DNA of 42,542 bases from Sphingobium sp. D43FB (GTDB taxonomy: Bacteria; Pseudomonadota; Alphaproteobacteria; Sphingomonadales; Sphingomonadaceae), in contig NZ_NMUA01000030.1 in assembly GCF_002312805.1 (NCBI RefSeq), positions 1-42,542 on the forward strand, written 5' to 3'. Positions 8,115 to 17,375 of the stretch are shown here, one piece after another (position 1 is the stretch's first letter; every line of letters begins with the position of its first letter). A model generated the notes under the pieces. It saw nothing but the letters and a program-made list of their open reading frames with translations, had not been told where the DNA came from and ran no database searches. The translations under genes and the position numbers were made by a program.

Positions 8115-8372
8115 TCATATGGGCGGCGGCGGTCAAAGCTCGGCCTCTCGCCCCACCGTACCCGCATCAACATTCATAAGCGGCCATAATGGATGCCACC
8201 GTCTTCGCCGTGGCAAGGCGATACAAAAGGTCGCATCCCGATTGCAGAGCCAGACATTTTGCGGCTACTGCTCGGACGGGGCATGGGGACTCACCAGTCC
8301 TGAGCTATACGAATAGTTTAATCCGGCGCGGTTCTTCGGCGCGGGGATCTTGAGGGAGCGAAATACGGGCAT

Positions 8373-9443
8373 ATGGCCAATCTGATCATCACTGGAGGAG
8401 CCGGTTTCATCGGCGCGAATTTCGTCCGTCACTGGCGCAAAGCGTCTCCCGATGACGGGATCGTCGTCCTCGATGCGCTGACCTATGCAGGCAATCCTGC
8501 CAACATTACCGATGTGCCCGACGTCGAATTGGTCGTCGGCGACATTTGCGATACCGACCTCGTTTCCCGACTGATGGCCGATCATGATATCGACACGATC
8601 GTTCATTTCGCGGCGGAAAGCCATGTCGACCGCTCGATCACTGGCCCTGACGCGTTTGTGACGACCAATGTCATCGGCACGCATAGCCTGCTCAAGGCAG
8701 CCAAGGCCGCTTGGCTCGACAAGGGGACGGGTCGCCCCCACCGCTTCCACCATGTTTCGACCGACGAAGTCTATGGCACGTTGGAACTGGACGATCCGGC
8801 CTTCAGCGAAACCACTCCCTATGCCCCCAACTCGCCCTATTCGGCGTCAAAGGCGGGATCGGACCATCTGGTTCGGGCCTATCATCACACCTATGGGCTG
8901 GAAACGACGACCAGCAATTGTTCGAACAATTATGGTCCCTACCAGTTTCCCGAAAAGCTAATCCCGCTATTCACCATCAACGCCCTGTCGGGTAAGAATC
9001 TGCCTATCTATGGCGATGGCATGAATATCCGCGACTGGCTGCATGTCGAAGATCATTGCATCGGCATCGAACTCATTCTGCGCAAGGGCCGGATCGGCGA
9101 AACCTATAATGTCGGCGGTGGGCAGGAATTGCCTAATATCGAAGTGATTCGCGAAATCTGCCGCGGTGTGGATGCCGCTTTCGAGCGCAATCCAGGCCTT
9201 GCCACCATCTTCCCCGATGCACCCGCCGCGCAGGGTCGCCCGTCGATCGACCTGATGACCTATGTGCAGGACCGCAAGGGCCATGACCGTCGCTATGCCA
9301 TCGACGAAACCAAAATTCGCAGCGAATTGGGCTACGCTCCATCGCGTGATTTCCCGCAGGGTTTTGCCGATACGCTCAACTGGTTCCTGGATAACCAGGA
9401 CTGGTGGCGTCCATTGATGAACCGCGCCGCGCTCGGTGCCTGA
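8373..9443 (+). CDS. rmlB: dTDP-glucose 4,6-dehydratase
   Basis: A 356-residue short-chain dehydrogenase of the extended type. The NAD-binding GGAGFIG lies at 8-14, the catalytic TDE at 130-132 and YSASK at 156-160, all as in RmlB. It converts dTDP-glucose to dTDP-4-keto-6-deoxyglucose, the precursor of dTDP-rhamnose and other deoxysugars. rmlA, rmlC and rmlD are not in the window, so the pathway must be completed elsewhere. A GAGGGAG lies about 14 bases before the ATG. A glycosyltransferase follows 66 bases downstream, which suggests that this deoxysugar, or one derived from it, is used for a surface polysaccharide. Confidence 0.95.
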   Translation: MANLIITGGAGFIGANFVRHWRKASPDDGIVVLDALTYAGNPANITDVPDVELVVGDICDTDLVSRLMADHDIDTIVHFAAESHVDRSITGPDAFVTTNVIGTHSLLKAAKAAWLDKGTGRPHRFHHVSTDEVYGTLELDDPAFSETTPYAPNSPYSASKAGSDHLVRAYHHTYGLETTTSNCSNNYGPYQFPEKLIPLFTINALSGKNLPIYGDGMNIRDWLHVEDHCIGIELILRKGRIGETYNVGGGQELPNIEVIREICRGVDAAFERNPGLATIFPDAPAAQGRPSIDLMTYVQDRKGHDRRYAIDETKIRSELGYAPSRDFPQGFADTLNWFLDNQDWWRPLMNRAALGA

Positions 9444-9509
9444 TTAAACCGGAATTTCCTTCGAATACGCCTGAACCAGGCAGAGCCAGTCAGTGACCAA
9501 GGACTATTG

Positions 9510-11861
9510 ATGAAACTCAATCTCATCATCCCCGTTTATCGTAACGTCGAACTGGTGAAGGCCTGCTTGGAATCGCTCAGTGCGAATCTAGAGGAAATTA
9601 GCGCCTATTCTCCCAAGATTATCGTCATCAACGATTCGCCTGATGATGAAGCGGTCAATACCTATCTGGCGGACCGTCACGCAGCGGGCCTGATCGACCT
9701 GTATATCCGGAATCAGGCCAACATCGGTTTCGTCCAGAGCGTCAACAAGGGGCTGGCGATCAGCCGCAAAAATGGTGCCGGCGCGTTGCTGATCAACAGC
9801 GACACGATCACCTACAAAAATACCTTGGCCGAATGCGTTGCGGTCATGTTGTCGGATCCGCAGATCGGTTTTGTCTGTCCACGGTCCAACAACGCCGCCA
9901 TCGCGACATTCCCGCAGACACCCAACAATCTGTCAGGCATCGCGACAACGCCGGAGGTTTGCCGGATCGGTTGGGAATCGGTCTATCACTACCTGCCGCG
10001 ATATACCTTCGCGCCCACCGCCGTGGGATTCTACATGCTGATCTCACCACAGGTCGTGGCCAATTTCGGCTATCTCGACGAAGAATTCGGAGTCGGTTAC
10101 GAGGAAGAAAACGACCTTGTCATGCGCGCCGGGAAGGTCGGCTATCGCGCCGTGCTGGCCAACCACGCCTATGCCTATCATGCCGGGTCAGCCTCCTTTT
10201 CCTTGCAAGATCTCGACCTTAAAGGCCATCAGCAAGGCAATCTAGCCAAGATAATGGCCCGCCATCCCGAATTTCTGCCGCTGGTTCAGGAATTTGAGCG
10301 GTCACCCGAATATCGCGCGATGACCCAGATCAAGAATTTGGTACCCACCGCCGATGGCAAGCTCAAGATCGCACTTCATCTCCTGAATATGGGCTGCCAC
10401 CATAATGGCACCAATGAACTTATCACGAATTTTTTGCATTGGGCCGATCGGGAAGCTCAGGATGCGTTCGAAATCTACGCCATCTGCAAAAAGTCCGTCG
10501 CTCAATTCCATGGCTTCGACAAGTTGCAGAATATCAGCGTTCGCAGCGAGATAGCCCCGGTCTATGCCGCGGCCATCTTCTTTGGTCAGCCCTTCTCCAT
10601 CGATGATATCAATGTGATGGAACATCTGGCTCCGGTGAATGTCTATGGCATGCTGGACATGATCGCTCTCGACTGCAGCCATTTGCGCGGCGAAAATGAC
10701 GTTCAGCCACTGTGGTCCCATGTCGCCCGTAATGCGAGCGGCCTCTTCTTCATCAGCCAGTTTTCAGAAGATACGTTCCGTCACCGCTTTGTCCGCAAGG
10801 ACCGGGCAGCGCGCTATACGGCGCTGTTGCCAACCCAACCTTCTGCCTATGCCAGCCGCTATGCAGGGCTCAAAATGGCGCGTGAGCATGTCCTGGTGAT
10901 GGGCAACCACTTCGTTCACAAGGCCGTGGATGTTACCGGCCGGACCATTGCGCACGCCATTCCCACTATTTCCGTCGTAGTGCTGGGTAGCGATACCGAT
11001 GATGTGCCGGACAACCTTACCGAGTTACACGCCGGGGTCGTTCCCGAAGACGAGATGAACGATATTTTCGTGCGTAGCAGCCTGGTCGTGCTACCCTCCT
11101 ATTATGAGGGGTTCGGTCTATCTCTGATGCATGCCCTCGCCTTGGGCAAGCCGATCGTCGCGCGCGACATTCCGGCAACTCGTGAAATTCTCGCGACTTT
11201 TGCCTCGGTGGAGGGTGTATTCCTTTATGTGGACGACCGGGATCTGCCCGACCGTGTCCGCGCTGCCATCGCATTTGGCCATTCCGCTGTCGTGGAACAG
11301 GGCGGAAATAACTGGGATCAATGGTCAAAGGGCCTGTTTACATTTGTCACTGGACTGACGTCACGCGCTGACCTGTATGATCGGTTGATGGACCGGATCG
11401 AGGACGGGGATATGCTTCGCCAGTTTCTCGCCGACGAAAATAGCGAAAGGCAAGTCGTAGCGCCGCCCGTTACTGCGCACGCGCCAGTAGCGCAGCAACC
11501 GCAGGCCTGGCGCAGGCCAAGCGACAAGGCACCGCAGCGCCCTGCCAAGCAGCCACCGGTTACCCCTTCAGGTGTAAACCTAGCACCGGCAGCAACAATC
11601 GACGTCGCAGCGCTCTTGGCCCTTGATGGCAAGGCCTTTGTCGAGGCCTTTTATAGGAAGGCACTCGGTCGTCGCGCAGATCCAGCTGGGCTCACCCATC
11701 ACTTGGCCCTGTTGAGCAGCGGCACGACAAAAACCGACATGCTCCGCTCCATTTTTAACTCCCCTGAATTTGCCGAACGGCGCGCGACAATCCATGTCGT
11801 TGGCGGAGAATTGCTTGATCGCCAGCCGAAACGTCGTCGGTGGCTACCGCTGAACCGTTAA
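9510..11861 (+). CDS. Multidomain glycosyltransferase: GT2 + GT4-like + DUF4214
   Basis: A 783-residue fusion. Residues 1-260 are a GT2 (GT-A fold) domain: LNLIIPVYRNVELVKAC, the NSD of LLINSDT at 96-98, and an acceptor-side GYEEENDL. Residues 285-640 are a GT4-like (GT-B) domain with SYYEGFGLSLMHALALGKP. In its EX7E motif the first Glu is present (533) but the second position is His (541). A Pro/Ala/Gln-rich linker (645-690) joins a DUF4214 domain (709-757, FVEAFYRKALGRRADPAGL). It probably adds two sugars to a surface glycan, with DUF4214 as a docking part; both are inferred. The ATG at 9510 follows AAGGA by 6 bases, and the TTG just before it is not needed. It is downstream of rmlB and probably co-transcribed. 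Its base composition looks less GC-rich than neighbouring core genes. Confidence 0.88.
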   Translation: MKLNLIIPVYRNVELVKACLESLSANLEEISAYSPKIIVINDSPDDEAVNTYLADRHAAGLIDLYIRNQANIGFVQSVNKGLAISRKNGAGALLINSDTITYKNTLAECVAVMLSDPQIGFVCPRSNNAAIATFPQTPNNLSGIATTPEVCRIGWESVYHYLPRYTFAPTAVGFYMLISPQVVANFGYLDEEFGVGYEEENDLVMRAGKVGYRAVLANHAYAYHAGSASFSLQDLDLKGHQQGNLAKIMARHPEFLPLVQEFERSPEYRAMTQIKNLVPTADGKLKIALHLLNMGCHHNGTNELITNFLHWADREAQDAFEIYAICKKSVAQFHGFDKLQNISVRSEIAPVYAAAIFFGQPFSIDDINVMEHLAPVNVYGMLDMIALDCSHLRGENDVQPLWSHVARNASGLFFISQFSEDTFRHRFVRKDRAARYTALLPTQPSAYASRYAGLKMAREHVLVMGNHFVHKAVDVTGRTIAHAIPTISVVVLGSDTDDVPDNLTELHAGVVPEDEMNDIFVRSSLVVLPSYYEGFGLSLMHALALGKPIVARDIPATREILATFASVEGVFLYVDDRDLPDRVRAAIAFGHSAVVEQGGNNWDQWSKGLFTFVTGLTSRADLYDRLMDRIEDGDMLRQFLADENSERQVVAPPVTAHAPVAQQPQAWRRPSDKAPQRPAKQPPVTPSGVNLAPAATIDVAALLALDGKAFVEAFYRKALGRRADPAGLTHHLALLSSGTTKTDMLRSIFNSPEFAERRATIHVVGGELLDRQPKRRRWLPLNR

Positions 11862-11990
11862 TGGTCGGGGCAATTTCGACCGCTACCGTTGCTCCTGAAA
11901 AAGTCGCCTGAGACCAGCGAGAAGCTCTTGACCGGAGGAAAATCACCGCCTATCTGCGGCCTCCCAAGCGGGGCTTAGCGCCGCTTCTGA

Positions 11991-12064
11991 TGCCCGATCG
12001 TCTAAAGGTAAGACAACGGACTCTGACTCCGTTAATCGAGGTTCGAATCCTCGTCGGGCATCCA
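11991..12064 (+). tRNA. tRNA-Gln (anticodon CTG)
   Basis: A 74-base cloverleaf including encoded CCA: acceptor TGCCCGA with TCGGGCA, anticodon stem ACGGA/TCCGT around loop CTCTGAC (anticodon CTG, reading CAG), and T arm GAGGTTCGAATCCTC. It lies between the plus-strand rmlB/glycosyltransferase pair and the minus-strand kps genes. Confidence 0.95.
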
Positions 12065-12114
12065 AATCTCTCTTCCGACTGACAATTACATTCTAGAAGC
12101 CGCGCGATGATGCC

Positions 12115-13398
12115 TCACGCGGCATCGCCGCGCACGATCTTCATCCCGCGCTGACGCCGACGCGGTTGCCGCGGGAGCGCCAGGACTTCCGATGGGTCTT
12201 TCTCCAACCGATCGACAGCATTGGCTACCAATAGTTGCAGTCCCTCCTCGCTCAGCAAGCCGCCCCGGATCAGGCAGCGATCGACAAGAACACGGCGGAA
12301 GGCGGAGTAAAGTTTCAAGTCGGGCTGACGCGGTGCCGCCCAGAAATCATCCAGGCTGCTTTGATGAACCACTCCGGGCACCTTGTAGACCGCATGGCCC
12401 AGCACCACGACAGGCTTTCCGCTGTTGAGCGCCAACGTCCCAACCGTACTATTGACAGTAACGACGCCTAGCGACTTGCTAACCACCTCGGCAATGTCCC
12501 AGTCGGGTAGATAAAATACCCGATCCGCTATCCCATAATGTTTTGCAATCCGATGCGTCAGTCGCCGCCAGGCAACCAATCCCGGATCCAGCGGATGCCG
12601 TTTCACCAAAAGAAAAACGCCTTCTGGCGCATGCTGTGCGAAGCTCTTGATCACGAAGCGCAACGCGGCGCGCATGTTGCCAAAGGGCGAATGAACCCGG
12701 ATCTGATAGTCGGAATTGAGCTGGAGCGGCAGCGTGAAATAGGGCTTGTCTTTGACCGCTTCCCAAACGGCCGCCGAACGCTGAATTTCGCTCTGCCGCG
12801 TCAGTAGCTTGTAGCACCAGGCAACGGATTCGAGCAGGAAACTGTGCGGACGATGGGTCTGATAATAGGGAAAATAGGGCCGCATCCAGGCCGATGCCAT
12901 GCCGTTCCGCATGGTGTTGCGCGCGCGCGCTCGAAAAGTCGACGGCACCGGTGGCAAGTCGCCATCATATGGTGACAGTTGTTCGGCCTGATCAAGATAC
13001 CATTGCGGATCGAGCGGCAGGGTGGAGTTGCCGTTCACCCCATCATCCTGCAAAGTCAGGAAGTCAGGGCGGATATAGCCCTCCTCCATGACATGGACAC
13101 GCAAGCCCCGCAGCCGCGCCATGCCATGCGCGGACGCATGGTAGGGGCGGCAATCCCCATAGAGGATCAGGTCGGTGACGCCATGATTGACGACGAAATC
13201 ATCGAAGAATAACGGCCAGTTGCGGAACGTGCCGCGATAGTCCGTGGCGTCCCCAGGCCAGTCGATCTTGTCACCACCATTGATATTGATCCGCAGGGCA
13301 TAATGCCCTCGCGCCCGAAGGGCATCCGCCAGCATTGCGAAATAGGGGCCGTGAGGCCCTTGCAGAAAGAGAAAGGTCTTGGTTGGCACGTCAGCCAT
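12115..13398 (-). CDS. kpsS: KpsS-like capsular polysaccharide beta-Kdo transferase
   Basis: A 427-residue member of the KpsS/capsule biosynthesis family. Key parts are the N-terminal FLFLQGPHGPYF, EEGYIRPD at 105-112, QLNSDYQIRVHSPF at 226-239, KRHPLD at 266-271 and the nucleotide-binding NSTVGTLALNSGKP. E. coli KpsS adds the first beta-Kdo to phosphatidylglycerol to start the capsule linker; KpsC then extends it. CMP-Kdo is the donor in that family. The gene overlaps the end of the kpsC-like gene by 8 bases, so they are co-translated. Exporter genes (kpsM, kpsT, kpsD, kpsE) are not in the window. Confidence 0.85.
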   Translation of the reverse strand: MADVPTKTFLFLQGPHGPYFAMLADALRARGHYALRININGGDKIDWPGDATDYRGTFRNWPLFFDDFVVNHGVTDLILYGDCRPYHASAHGMARLRGLRVHVMEEGYIRPDFLTLQDDGVNGNSTLPLDPQWYLDQAEQLSPYDGDLPPVPSTFRARARNTMRNGMASAWMRPYFPYYQTHRPHSFLLESVAWCYKLLTRQSEIQRSAAVWEAVKDKPYFTLPLQLNSDYQIRVHSPFGNMRAALRFVIKSFAQHAPEGVFLLVKRHPLDPGLVAWRRLTHRIAKHYGIADRVFYLPDWDIAEVVSKSLGVVTVNSTVGTLALNSGKPVVVLGHAVYKVPGVVHQSSLDDFWAAPRQPDLKLYSAFRRVLVDRCLIRGGLLSEEGLQLLVANAVDRLEKDPSEVLALPRQPRRRQRGMKIVRGDAA

Positions 13399-14926
13399 GA
13401 AGATACTCAGCCGTCAAAGTCATAAACCGTCGTAACTTTCCCTGCATGGACCGCAACCGGATCAGCCATGTCGTCGGTGGCACAACGCCATTTGCCAGGC
13501 GATCCGTCATTACTTCAGGGCCGCAGGGCAACCGGGTTACCGGGTCCAGATACCGTGGATAGAGAATGAGGGCGGCGGCGACAAGTTCGTCCAGCAACAA
13601 TTGCCGCCCACGCCGGGCAACTGGGGCTGCAAGGTCGCGCGTCAGACCCCAACCTGCGTAGAAAGGCATACCATGAACCGTCACGCGACATCCCCGCATC
13701 AGAGCTTCGAACCCGGTCAGCGAAGACAAGACATGGAGCTCATCGACCGCTTGCACCAGAGCCATGAGCGGCGAGCCACGGTCAATCGCATCCGCATATG
13801 TCAGCACGGCCGCATCGGCCAGATGTCCTTTGCGATGCCCCGCCTCCACATCGGGGTGGGGGCGATAGATGATCCAGGCATCGGGCTCGGCGCGTCGCAC
13901 CCGGCCAAGAAAATCGAGATTACCGACGACCCCTGCCCCGCCAAGTTGTACCGACAAGTCATCATCGACCTGCCCGATTGCCAGTACCGTGCGGCGTCCG
14001 GTGGGTAAATCAGGCAACCGCCCCGTATCCTGCCCATATTTGGTGACCCCGCTGGCGCATATACGCGCGCGCAGGCGGGCGGCACGCTCGACAAGAGCGG
14101 GAGAGAAATCCTGCGTCGCCAACAACGTTTCCAAGTCATTGGCGGCCAGCGCATTATAATAGATGCCGCTGCGGTCCACGACGATCGATCCCGGCGGATG
14201 CAGCGCCGCACCCAGCCCGCGTGAGCGCAGGAAGCCATCCTCCACCCGCACGAGTTGCACGCCCTGCGCCTGCGCGTCCGCCACCAGCGTCGATGGCACC
14301 CGCGAAGGCCAGATGGCCAGCGCACCGCGCCCATAACGGGCACGACGCAACCCCTGCGCTGCAGACAGGAACGGCGGTGAACGCTGTCCATCCCAAAGAA
14401 AATGGCGCATTGCCTCCCGCTTCCAGAAGGCCATGCCACAGGCGACTGCGATCCCTCGATTGCCGTCCAGATGCCGCCGCCAGTCCGCCAACTGCTCTAC
14501 CGCCTGCGCCGCATCGACAGGCGCGCCACTGAAACAGTCACGGTAGCGGGCCGCGGCAATGCGCCGTTTCAGCGTCGCGCGGAGCATGGCAGGATCGATC
14601 CGCACGCCATCCGGGCCAATCACTGGCACATCCAGCAGTCCAGCAATCAGCGCCACTTCATCGTCGGCGCTCGCCTCAATGCTCTGCACTTGCGCGACCT
14701 GTGTCCAGGGGTCGTCGACACCGGCCCAGAATGCCCCACCGACGCGCGCATCTCGGATCAGGTCGAGCAAGTCGTCAGCCACCTCGCAATCACACTCGAT
14801 GGCAGCCTCGCTGATCGCAGCGACCGATGGCGCAATGCCGGGAAACGGGGGCGACCGCAGAAAGGGCGGCAAAGTTAGGGGCCGGCGCGCAGCCCCTGCT
14901 GTCATATCCGAAGGCGATAGCGTCAC
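13391..14926 (-). CDS. kpsC: KpsC-like capsule Kdo transferase, single-module form
   Basis: A 511-residue protein with one copy of the KpsC catalytic signature: RVEDGFLRSRGLG at 227-239, IYYNAL at 255-260, RPHPD at 355-359, SSLTGFEALMRG at 401-412 and PFYAGWG at 421-427. Classical KpsC is about 675 residues and carries two such modules that alternate two Kdo linkages. Here residues 1-150 lack the signature, so at most one linkage type is expected. Alternative starts are Met1 (14926) or Met8 (14905). It lies 31 bases downstream of a GT4 gene and overlaps kpsS, forming a three-gene run. The Kdo donor is inferred from the family. Confidence 0.82.
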   Translation of the reverse strand: MTLSPSDMTAGAARRPLTLPPFLRSPPFPGIAPSVAAISEAAIECDCEVADDLLDLIRDARVGGAFWAGVDDPWTQVAQVQSIEASADDEVALIAGLLDVPVIGPDGVRIDPAMLRATLKRRIAAARYRDCFSGAPVDAAQAVEQLADWRRHLDGNRGIAVACGMAFWKREAMRHFLWDGQRSPPFLSAAQGLRRARYGRGALAIWPSRVPSTLVADAQAQGVQLVRVEDGFLRSRGLGAALHPPGSIVVDRSGIYYNALAANDLETLLATQDFSPALVERAARLRARICASGVTKYGQDTGRLPDLPTGRRTVLAIGQVDDDLSVQLGGAGVVGNLDFLGRVRRAEPDAWIIYRPHPDVEAGHRKGHLADAAVLTYADAIDRGSPLMALVQAVDELHVLSSLTGFEALMRGCRVTVHGMPFYAGWGLTRDLAAPVARRGRQLLLDELVAAALILYPRYLDPVTRLPCGPEVMTDRLANGVVPPTTWLIRLRSMQGKLRRFMTLTAEYLHG

Positions 14927-14957
14927 TGTTCATCCATGCGCGGCGGCCAGTCGCAGG

Positions 14958-16253
14958 TCAAGAAACAGACTCTGTCACTTCTTCCAGAAGACCCGTGATA
15001 ATGTCGAAATAGTCGCGCCAGGTCGGGGCACGCCACTGTGCAATACGCGCGCGCTGCGCCGCGCGTTCCGGCGAATCCTCAGCGACATAGGCACAGATTA
15101 TCCGCATCCAGCCTAATCCATCGAGTGGATCGAGATAATCGGGCGCATCACCGCCCACTTCGCGATGGGCGATAATGTCGCTGCAAATGACCGGCACGCC
15201 CGCCGCCAGCGCTTCGACGACCGGCATCCCGAACCCCTCGATGAAGGACGGCATCAGCATCGCGCGGGCATGGGCGAGCAAGGCCTGCATCCGGTTGTCG
15301 GACACCTCGCCCGCTTCGATCACATGGCCACGCAACACTTCGCCGCGCTCCAGCATGTCGATGACATTTTCGTTTTCCCAGCCGCGCCGACCGATTAGCA
15401 CCAGCATGGGTGCGTCATCGCCCATCGTCTCGATCAAGCGCCGCCAGATATTGAGCAGCAGCAGATGGTTTTTGCGCGGCTCGATGGTGGAGATATAAAC
15501 GAAATAGGGGCGATCGGGGACGTCCTCGCGCGGGGCGCCGAATATGTCGGGCGCGTCTGCCCCGAAATGCGCGACGCGGATCGCTCTTCCTTCCAGCCCC
15601 CGCCGCATATGCGGGGCCAGCGCGTCGATCGTCGCCTGGCTATTGCCGATGATGCCATGGGCGAAGGCATCGATGGACCGCACGCGCCGCAAATGCTCCT
15701 CCGCCCCCTGCGGTCGGGCGAACTCTGGATGGCTGAGCGGGATCACGTCATGCACCAAGGTCACGAACTTCGCGCCTTCCGCGCGCAGGATCGCGCCGAC
15801 CTGCTTCGGATCATCGAGATGATGCGGGGACACCTGCAGATAGATGCGCGGTCGGGTAGCACGCGGCACTGGGCGCGGCCGGGTGGCGAACATATGGCGG
15901 ATCGCCGCCGCCTTGCCCTCTGCCGCATCATATAATCCAGGGTTGCGCCATTTGGCGGCGGTCGATGCCAAGAATTGCCGGACTGCGGCGCTGTTCAGCC
16001 GCCCATAATAGCCACCCGCCGGATGAACCGCTGCAAAGGACAGGCGATCGGGCATGCGCTCCAGCAATTCGCGCGCATAGACATATTCGACGCGGTCGAT
16101 GCCGGTGGGTGCTGCATGAAAGGAGCGCGAGAGCAGCCGCGACAGATCGAGGATGATCTCGCTATCGCCCGCGCCGCCGGTCAGATTTGGGCTGGCACGC
16201 TTAGACCGCAGCGCGAGCCGCGCACCGGGAGCATTGAAAGGACGCAGCACCAT
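14958..16253 (-). CDS. GT4-family glycosyltransferase
   Basis: A 431-residue GT-B glycosyltransferase. The N-terminal domain includes PTGIDRVEYVYARELL and VTLVHDVIPLSHPEF. The C-terminal domain has YISTIEPRKNHLLLL, VLIGRRGWEN and an intact EX7E motif (EGFGMPVVEAL, Glu339 and Glu347). The STIEPRKNH pattern is typical of mannosyl- or rhamnosyl-transferases of O-antigen and exopolysaccharide clusters; donor and acceptor are unknown. It is first of the GT4-kpsC-kpsS run, and the HIT gene upstream ends 33 bases before its start, so transcription may come through from the scoA operon. Confidence 0.88.
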   Translation of the reverse strand: MVLRPFNAPGARLALRSKRASPNLTGGAGDSEIILDLSRLLSRSFHAAPTGIDRVEYVYARELLERMPDRLSFAAVHPAGGYYGRLNSAAVRQFLASTAAKWRNPGLYDAAEGKAAAIRHMFATRPRPVPRATRPRIYLQVSPHHLDDPKQVGAILRAEGAKFVTLVHDVIPLSHPEFARPQGAEEHLRRVRSIDAFAHGIIGNSQATIDALAPHMRRGLEGRAIRVAHFGADAPDIFGAPREDVPDRPYFVYISTIEPRKNHLLLLNIWRRLIETMGDDAPMLVLIGRRGWENENVIDMLERGEVLRGHVIEAGEVSDNRMQALLAHARAMLMPSFIEGFGMPVVEALAAGVPVICSDIIAHREVGGDAPDYLDPLDGLGWMRIICAYVAEDSPERAAQRARIAQWRAPTWRDYFDIITGLLEEVTESVS

Positions 16254-16286
16254 GTCAGCGCGCGCCGATGATCGGGAGCCAGGCCA

Positions 16287-16727
16287 TCAAAGCTGCGCGC
16301 GAATCTCGTCGGCAAGCGCGCTGAGTGCGTCCGCATCGGCCATCTGACCCTGCCCATGCGCGGCGAAGCCGACGGCCTGCCCGTCCCAGCGGGGCACGAT
16401 ATGGACGTGCAGGTGAAACACCGTCTGTCCGGCCGGTGCGCCATTGAACTGCGCGATATGCAGGCCGTCGGGCTTCAGCGCGGAGCGGATGGCGCGCGCG
16501 ACTTTCTGCACCGTCGCCATCACCTGCGCCAGCGCCTCAGGCTCAATCTCCAGGATGTTGCGTGCCTTCGACCATTTGGAAATGACCAGCGCATGCCCCT
16601 TCGACTGCGGCTGTATGTCCAGAAAGGCGAGCGTGTCGTCATCCTCATACAGCTTGGTCGCGGGTATTTTCCCCGCGATGATCAGGGCGAATGGATTGCC
16701 CGCATCATAGGTGCCATCGAGGCTCAT
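16287..16727 (-). CDS. HIT family (histidine triad) hydrolase
   Basis: A 146-residue HIT protein with the triad HLHVHIVP (His105, His107, His109) and the upstream FNGAPAGQTV. HIT enzymes hydrolyse or transfer nucleotides, for example dinucleoside polyphosphates or adenylated amines. The substrate is unknown. The ATG at 16727 is preceded by AAGGGA. It starts 10 bases after the scoB stop, so it is likely part of the scoA-phosphatase-scoB transcript. Confidence 0.9.
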   Translation of the reverse strand: MSLDGTYDAGNPFALIIAGKIPATKLYEDDDTLAFLDIQPQSKGHALVISKWSKARNILEIEPEALAQVMATVQKVARAIRSALKPDGLHIAQFNGAPAGQTVFHLHVHIVPRWDGQAVGFAAHGQGQMADADALSALADEIRAQL

Positions 16728-16737
16728 CGGCCGTCCC

Positions 16738-17373
16738 TTATTGCACGAAATGCGCGGTGGTCTTGGCGGTGATATCCTCGACCGTGACGCCGGGGGCCAG
16801 CTCGACCAGCTTGAACGGGCTGTCATGGTCGGGTCGCTGGAACACGCACAGGTCAGTGATGATCATGTCGACGACATTGCGGCCGGTCAGCGGCAGGGTG
16901 CATTCGGGAATGAATTTGGGATCGCCATTCTTGGACGTATGCTCCATCACCACGATGATCTTCTTGACGCCAGCGACCAGGTCCATGGCACCGCCCATGC
17001 CCTTGATCATCTTGCCGGGGATCATCCAGTTGGCAATGTCGCCATTTTCCGCGACTTCCATCGCGCCCAGCACGGTCAGGTCGATATGCCCGCCGCGGAT
17101 CATCGCGAAACTGTCAGCGGAGGAGAAATAAGCGGTTTGCGGCAATTCGCTGATGGTCTGCTTGCCCGCGTTGATCAGGTCGGCATCCTCTTCGCCCTCG
17201 AACGGGAACGGGCCAATGCCCAACATGCCATTTTCGGACTGGAGCGTCACTTCCACGCCATCAGGGATATGGTTGGCGACCAGCGTCGGAATGCCGATGC
17301 CAAGATTGACGTAGAAGCCGTCCTTGAGTTCCTTTGCCGCGCGTGCGGCCATTTCGTCACGAGTCCAGGGCAT
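16738..17373 (-). CDS. scoB: 3-oxoacid CoA-transferase subunit B
   Basis: A 211-residue CoA-transferase family I beta subunit. It has the SENGMLGIG motif, whose Glu47 forms the glutamyl-CoA thioester, and the conserved GGAMDLVAG region. With ScoA it moves CoA from succinyl-CoA to acetoacetate or another 3-oxoacid in ketone-body and short-chain acid use. The ATG at 17373 follows GGAGAAG. It is 2 bases downstream of the phosphatase gene that separates it from scoA. Confidence 0.93.
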   Translation of the reverse strand: MPWTRDEMAARAAKELKDGFYVNLGIGIPTLVANHIPDGVEVTLQSENGMLGIGPFPFEGEEDADLINAGKQTISELPQTAYFSSADSFAMIRGGHIDLTVLGAMEVAENGDIANWMIPGKMIKGMGGAMDLVAGVKKIIVVMEHTSKNGDPKFIPECTLPLTGRNVVDMIITDLCVFQRPDHDSPFKLVELAPGVTVEDITAKTTAHFVQ

Positions 17374-17375
17374 CT

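Noticed and set aside
11862..11990. AAGCGG/CCGCTT inverted repeat before tRNA-Gln as a terminator
   Set aside because: The stem is short and no T run follows, so I could not support it as a terminator.
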